Origin: Cytophagales bacterium
GTDB taxonomy: Bacteria; Bacteroidota; Bacteroidia; Cytophagales; ES-bin-26
DNA: 6,090 nt
NCBI GenBank assembly: GCA_014379925.1
Contig: JACMKY010000187.1
Span: 1-6,090, forward strand
Direction: 5' to 3'
Made by a program: the position numbers and the translations under genes. Positions 5,084 through 6,090 of the stretch are shown here, piece after piece (the stretch's first letter is position 1; the number at the start of each line of letters is the position of its first letter). The notes under the pieces were generated by a model, which was given only the letters and a program-made list of their open reading frames with translations, did no database searches and was not told the DNA's origin.

Positions 5084-5913
5084 TGGTTCACTCAACCACT
5101 CCTTTCTTGGAAACCTGGGTCCATTCCCTGTTGGGCAGTCTGGCCGTTTGCCTGGTCGCCCTGGTGGGTTCTTTTGTGCTGTTCGTGAAGCCGGTCACGC
5201 TGGAGAAATCGTTGCCCTTGCTCATGAGCCTTTCGGTGGGGGTGTTGCTCGGGAATGCCTTTCTGCACCTGCTGCCCGGTGCCATCAGGCAGACGGGCGA
5301 TACCCAACGCGTGATGCTGCTGACCCTGGCGGGAATGCTGCTCTTCTTTTTTCTGGAAAAGGCAGTCCGTTGGAAGCACGTTCACCAAGTGTATTCCCTG
5401 AATCCGCGGAGGGAACTCACCCCATCTGCTACCTCTCCCAAGCCCATCGCCCAAATGAATCTGCTGGGGGATGCCGTGCACAACTTCATTGACGGCACGC
5501 TCATCGCGGGTAGCTTCTTGGTCAATCCCATCGCCGGCTGGCTGACCACCCTGGCGATTATCGTGCACGAACTCCCGCGGGAGATCAGCGACGTGGGTGC
5601 CCTGGTATACGGTGGGTATTCTCCCCGACGGGCAGTCTGGTACAATTTCCTCTGCTCCCTGAGTTGCCTGGCCGGAGCCGTGTTTCTGCTGAGTACGGGT
5701 CAGTGGTTGGACTATGATCCGATCCACACGCTGCCCATCGCCGCCGGTGGCTTCATCTACATTGCGGCCTGCGGCCTGATTCCGGAATTGCACAAGCGGA
5801 CGGACGCAAACCCCTCCGGGCTGCGCCAGCAGTTGGCGCAGGGGCTCTTCATCAGCCTGGGTGTCAGTTCGATGTTGCTCATCATTGTGTTTGAAAAACT
5901 GGTGAACACTTAA
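5077..5913 (+). CDS. ZIP-family divalent metal transporter (probable zinc importer)
   Basis: 278 aa from ATG 5077, typical for bacterial ZIP proteins. The frame also extends to GTG 5050, but that start lies inside the palindrome. About eight membrane segments are visible: roughly residues 17-37, 46-68, 79-93, 127-148, 152-168, 186-206, 217-236 and 253-272. Metal-site motifs sit where ZIP proteins have them: GNAFLHLLPG (59-68), HNFIDG in segment 4 (135-140) and HELPRE in segment 5 (164-169). Segment 4 has Asp where many ZIPs have Glu. The loop after segment 3 holds His residues (WKHVHQ, 99-104), a usual site for metal capture. The protein moves metal ions, most likely Zn2+, across the inner membrane into the cytoplasm. 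It follows the zur-like gene by about 160 bp with its own operator, so it is probably a separate transcript switched on in zinc shortage. Family call is firm; metal choice is inferred. Confidence 0.9.
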   Translation: MFVVHSTTPFLETWVHSLLGSLAVCLVALVGSFVLFVKPVTLEKSLPLLMSLSVGVLLGNAFLHLLPGAIRQTGDTQRVMLLTLAGMLLFFFLEKAVRWKHVHQVYSLNPRRELTPSATSPKPIAQMNLLGDAVHNFIDGTLIAGSFLVNPIAGWLTTLAIIVHELPREISDVGALVYGGYSPRRAVWYNFLCSLSCLAGAVFLLSTGQWLDYDPIHTLPIAAGGFIYIAACGLIPELHKRTDANPSGLRQQLAQGLFISLGVSSMLLIIVFEKLVNT

Positions 5914-5933
5914 CCCATCATTCATCCGCTTCG

Positions 5934-6017
5934 CTGCTGATTCGCTTGGCCATTAAGGACCTCACCAAGGGAGCAGATATCATCGCTTTCAAGGCCATTG
6001 AAAAAACACCGAAATGA
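5934..6017 (+). other. Possible small ORF or gene tail
   Basis: A forward frame with no ATG, open from 5895 to TGA 6015-6017, ends with LIRLAIKDLTKGADIIAFKA and then IEKTPK, which looks like real protein. Only non-ATG starts (CTG 5934, CTG 5937, TTG 5946) are available. Its stop overlaps the next ATG as ATGA, the arrangement of translationally coupled genes. It may be a short gene with an unusual start or the 3' end of a gene whose front was lost. I do not recognise the family. Confidence 0.3.
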
Positions 6018-6090
6018 TTTCCCCCACCAACATCAAGTTGTCGTTCTTTGACCGCTCGGCCGACGAGGGATTTACCGAATGGTTCAACTC
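6014..6090 (+). CDS. Start of an unidentified gene (cut by the window edge)
   Basis: ATG 6014 opens a frame that runs to the end of the window, giving 25 residues beginning MISPTNIKLSFFDRSADEGF. The composition is normal for a soluble protein and no signal peptide is present. The ATG overlaps the stop of the preceding short frame by ATGA. Too little is present to assign a family. The start is plausible but there is no separate promoter that I can see. Confidence 0.5.
   Translation, partial: MISPTNIKLSFFDRSADEGFTEWFN

Noticed and set aside
5092..5925. Minus-strand ORF of 277 aa opposite the ZIP gene
   Set aside because: Antisense shadow rich in Gln/Gly/His; the forward frame shows membrane segments and ZIP motifs.
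1..6090. CRISPR array, toxin-antitoxin or phage-defence system
   Set aside because: No regularly spaced repeats and no gene matching such families; the only mobile DNA is the ISAs1 remnant.

Overview
The window looks like chromosomal DNA of a GC-rich member of the Bacteroidota, probably a Cytophagales-type bacterium. Three things suggest this. Promoters have the TTG-N19/20-TAnnTTTG layout of this phylum, and starts lack Shine-Dalgarno sequences. There is a large outer-membrane protein of the CBM9-like/DUF5916 type. There is also the remains of a TonB-dependent receptor with the carboxypeptidase-regulatory-like N-terminal domain typical of the phylum.

Layout. 1-361 is GC-rich DNA with no gene I can support, but it has a strong long-loop inverted repeat. 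362-512 is a tRNA-Arg(UCU) gene with a recognisable promoter. 538-1766 is a wreck on the minus strand: the start of a TonB-dependent receptor gene, frameshifted and cut off inside the plug domain, is fused in frame to a truncated ISAs1-family transposase. That transposase has also lost an internal segment carrying its second catalytic aspartate. 1767-2037 is an AT-rich divergent regulatory region. 2038-4251 encodes the DUF5916 outer-membrane protein. 4298-4393 is an intergenic repeat with inverted ends. 4474-4917 encodes a Fur-family repressor, most likely Zur. 5077-5913 encodes a ZIP-family metal transporter. A possible coding tail and the start of a new gene, overlapping by ATGA, end the window.

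How it fits together. A 15-bp palindrome, TGCAAC-N3-GTTGCA, occurs four times: three copies in 1767-2037 and one just before the ZIP gene, where it is the core of a 37-bp palindrome. It has the TGnAAnnnnnTTnCA pattern seen in Zur boxes of other phyla, and a Fur-family gene sits between the controlled genes. I read the window as a small zinc-starvation regulon: Zur, a ZIP importer, a former (now dead) receptor and a DUF5916 outer-membrane protein. In three of the four copies the palindrome holds the TTG (-33) element, with a TAnnTTTG-like -7 element starting 25-26 bp from its centre, so the repressor would block the promoter directly. The most novel points are a DUF5916 protein under apparent Zur control and the loss of the partner receptor while its operators survive. 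Zinc specificity is inferred, not shown.
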